A stretch of 7,795 nt of DNA from an uncultured Selenomonadales bacterium (GTDB lineage: Bacteria; Bacillota; Negativicutes; Selenomonadales; Selenomonadaceae). The stretch's first letter is position 1. Each line of letters begins with the position of its first letter. A program made the translations under genes and the position numbers. This document shows positions 6,208-7,795 of this stretch, piece after piece. The notes below the pieces were generated by a model. The model had not been told where the DNA came from and searched no databases. It saw only the letters and a list, made by a program, of their open reading frames with translations. Location of the stretch: positions 1 through 7,795 of the forward strand of contig CAMVAG010000102.1 in the NCBI GenBank assembly GCA_947165405.1, written 5' to 3'.

Positions 6208-7671
6208 ATGAAGATAGGAATTGATTTCGGCACGAGCTTTTCTTTGCCCGCCGCATTGATAAACAACACGCCCGCCACGCTCTTGTCAAGCGGTCAATAC
6301 GGTCTGCCTTCCGTCTTTTACTTCGACAAAGGGCTTGGCGTTTTGATTGGCAACCCCGCCGAAGACCAAGGCAGCCGCCGTCCCGAAAACGTCGTCCGCA
6401 ACGTGAAAATGGAAATCAGCAATCCCAACAAAAAAGATTTTAAGCTTGACGGTAAAATTTTCAGCAAGAAACAAATCGTCGGGCACATCTTCCGCGAAAT
6501 AAAACGTGTCGCGCTTGAGGGCATTGAGTACAAGCAACTTGTTTCTCAAAAAATTGATGGCGCGGTCGTTTCTGTTCCGGCAGCGTTCACTCTTCGCGAA
6601 CTGAATCTTATTCGAGACGCCGCGCAGGAAGAGGCGGGCTTGAAAGTTTTGGGCTTCATTCGCGAGCCGGTAGCTGCTGCCATTTCCTACTTCAACGCGC
6701 CCGGTTCCTCTGACGAAAAGACGATTTTGGTTTACGACTTGGGCGGCGGCACTTGCGACGTTGCGATTGTTCGTTCCGATAAAAATTCCAAAGAGTGGTA
6801 CAAAGTTATTGATTCGGACATGAAACGAATCGGCGGCAGGGATTGGGATAAACTTCTCGGCGAACTGATTAAGCGCAAGTGTCGTGAGCAGGAACCCTAC
6901 ATCAAATTTAATGCGCGGGCAGAAAATAAAATTTTGAAGGCGGCGATTAAAGCCAAGCATGATCTTTCGAAGCTGGAAAGATACAGTTCGTACATTGAGA
7001 TTGGCGGCGACGATTACGACTTTGAAATAACGCGGGCGGAATTTGAAAAGATAACCTCCGAGCTTTTGCAAGAGACGATGAAAATTGTCGAGAACCTCAA
7101 AAGCAAATGCGCGACCAAAATTGATTATATCGTTTGCGTGGGCGGCAGCTCCAATATGCCTCAAGTTCGCAAAGCGTTCGAAAAAAATTATCCCGACATT
7201 GAAATAAAAATTTACGAGCCGGAAAAAGCAATCGCATTCGGCGCGGCGATTTATGCCGAACATTTGAAAGAGGAAAATTTCCTTCGCGACATCTGCAAAT
7301 TTTCTTACGGCGCACGTTACGTCCAAAATTTCGCCAAGTACAAAGATTGGAATCGCCTCAGAATTTACAACATCATTTATAAAGGCGACGCCCTGCCTAC
7401 GAGCGGCGAATCGACTTCCTACAAAATCGAAGACGGACAAAGTTCGACTTACATTGCGATTTACGAATCGGAATGCACAAAAAAAATTTATCTGCCGGAA
7501 GAAGGCACGCATATCGGCGAAATTGAAATTCGCGGGCTTCGCGACAGCAAGGAGGACGACGAAACTCTTTTGACGATGACGATTGACAAGAGCGGGCTTA
7601 TGCAACTTAAAGCGGTCGACAAGCGCACGGGAAAATCGGCGAACGTTGAGATTCAGCTCAAAGATTATTAA
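6208..7671 (+). CDS. Hsp70/DnaK-like ATPase chaperone lacking the C-terminal lid
   Basis: 487 residues, against about 600-640 for DnaK. GGGAGG (6193-6198) lies in the last codons of the GrpE-like gene, whose stop is 6 bp before this ATG, so translation is probably coupled. ATPase domain at about 1-355: phosphate-1 loop GIDFGTS (4-10), catalytic lysine in NVKMEI (K67), VSVPAAF (121-127), FIREPVAAAISYF (150-162), phosphate-2 YDLGGGTCDVAIV (176-188, with T182 equivalent to DnaK T199), GGRDWD (209-214), adenosine loop VGGSSNMPQV (311-320) and EPEKAIAFGAA (337-347). The usual hydrophobic interdomain linker (VLLLDV type) is replaced by DICKFSYG (361-368). Residues about 368-487 match the beta substrate-binding domain, including an IIYKGDALPT strand (389-398) like DnaK's IxxxxTxPT. 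The protein ends where the helical lid would begin, so client holding should differ from DnaK. It is a specialised paralogue rather than the housekeeping DnaK, whose gene normally sits with grpE and dnaJ. Confidence 0.92.
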   Translation: MKIGIDFGTSFSLPAALINNTPATLLSSGQYGLPSVFYFDKGLGVLIGNPAEDQGSRRPENVVRNVKMEISNPNKKDFKLDGKIFSKKQIVGHIFREIKRVALEGIEYKQLVSQKIDGAVVSVPAAFTLRELNLIRDAAQEEAGLKVLGFIREPVAAAISYFNAPGSSDEKTILVYDLGGGTCDVAIVRSDKNSKEWYKVIDSDMKRIGGRDWDKLLGELIKRKCREQEPYIKFNARAENKILKAAIKAKHDLSKLERYSSYIEIGGDDYDFEITRAEFEKITSELLQETMKIVENLKSKCATKIDYIVCVGGSSNMPQVRKAFEKNYPDIEIKIYEPEKAIAFGAAIYAEHLKEENFLRDICKFSYGARYVQNFAKYKDWNRLRIYNIIYKGDALPTSGESTSYKIEDGQSSTYIAIYESECTKKIYLPEEGTHIGEIEIRGLRDSKEDDETLLTMTIDKSGLMQLKAVDKRTGKSANVEIQLKDY

Positions 7672-7775
7672 GGCGTGTCAGTGTTACGAAGAAATAAATT
7701 TGGCACTCGGCAGGAAAAAATTCTTCGGGCGGCGAAATTTCATAAAACTTTTCGACTTTGAAAGGAGCAAATTAA
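7672..7775 (+). other. Intergenic region after the Hsp70 gene
   Basis: 104 bp with no convincing promoter and no strong terminator. A weak hairpin (TTCG pairing with CGAA near 7723-7736) lacks a T-run. This suggests the following gene could still be co-transcribed with the cluster. Confidence 0.4.
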
Positions 7776-7795
7776 ATGATAGGTGTCAGAAATGT
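7776..7795 (+). CDS. Start of a further gene, truncated by the right edge
   Basis: ATG at 7776 preceded by AAAGGAG (7761-7767) at 8 nt, the same arrangement as the GrpE-like gene. Only MIGVRN and the first two bases of the next codon are visible, so no function can be given. Same strand and similar ribosome site make it a candidate next member of the cluster. Confidence 0.6.

Noticed and set aside
6286..7605. A 439-codon open frame antisense to the Hsp70 gene
   Set aside because: The opposite frame encodes a complete Hsp70 with all motifs, while this translation is low-complexity, Phe/Asn/Arg-rich and has no recognisable domain. It is a codon-usage shadow.
1921..7671. A classical tellurite-resistance (ter) operon
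   Set aside because: Only the TerY-like vWA protein is shared; no TerB, TerC or TerD-type sequence is present in the window, so a tellurite function is not claimed.
7715..7745. Possible terminator after the Hsp70 gene
   Set aside because: The TTCG/CGAA stem is only about 4-5 bp and is not followed by a T-run.

Overview
The window reads as ordinary chromosomal DNA of a Bacillota-type bacterium. Support for this is strong AGGAGG-like ribosome binding sites, a membrane-anchored LytR-CpsA-Psr (LCP) wall-polymer transferase, and a cobalamin-biosynthesis methyltransferase (CbiE). Base composition is intermediate, with very frequent AAAATTTTT tracts. Negativicutes (Selenomonas relatives) would fit, but this is a guess from gene content and texture, not a demonstrated assignment.

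Left part (1-1810, minus strand): an LCP-family gene runs off the left edge. It is preceded by an extended -10 promoter. Upstream of that lies a stand-alone cbiE, closed by its own intrinsic terminator. These are housekeeping or accessory metabolic genes with no visible tie to what follows. A 110-bp divergent intergenic region (1811-1920) separates them from the right part and carries a TATAAT-type promoter facing right.

Right part (1921-7795, plus strand): a compact run of signalling and chaperone genes. In order it encodes (1) an atypical Hanks-type Ser/Thr kinase with a C-terminal four-cysteine zinc ribbon and a beta-rich tail; (2) a TerY-like von Willebrand A (vWA) protein with an intact metal site; (3) a PP2C-type phosphatase; (4) a protein whose C-terminus looks like the beta domain of GrpE, the Hsp70 nucleotide-exchange factor, behind a coiled coil and an unrecognised N-terminal domain; (5) an Hsp70/DnaK-like ATPase with a beta substrate-binding domain but no C-terminal lid. 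A sixth gene starts at 7776 and is cut by the right edge. Kinase/vWA are 15 bp apart, PP2C/GrpE-like overlap by 8 bp, and GrpE-like/Hsp70 are 6 bp apart. The only clear internal break is a long hairpin with a T-tract between the vWA and PP2C genes.

The kinase-vWA-PP2C trio matches the layout known from comparative genomics as the TerY-P triad (phosphorylation modules linked to tellurium/stress-type systems). What stands out is its direct linkage to a dedicated, non-canonical Hsp70 and GrpE-like partner. My inference is a phosphorylation-controlled chaperone machine: kinase and phosphatase set the phosphorylation state of the vWA protein and/or the chaperone, and the GrpE-like protein drives nucleotide exchange on the lidless Hsp70. 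The trigger and the client are not visible in this window.
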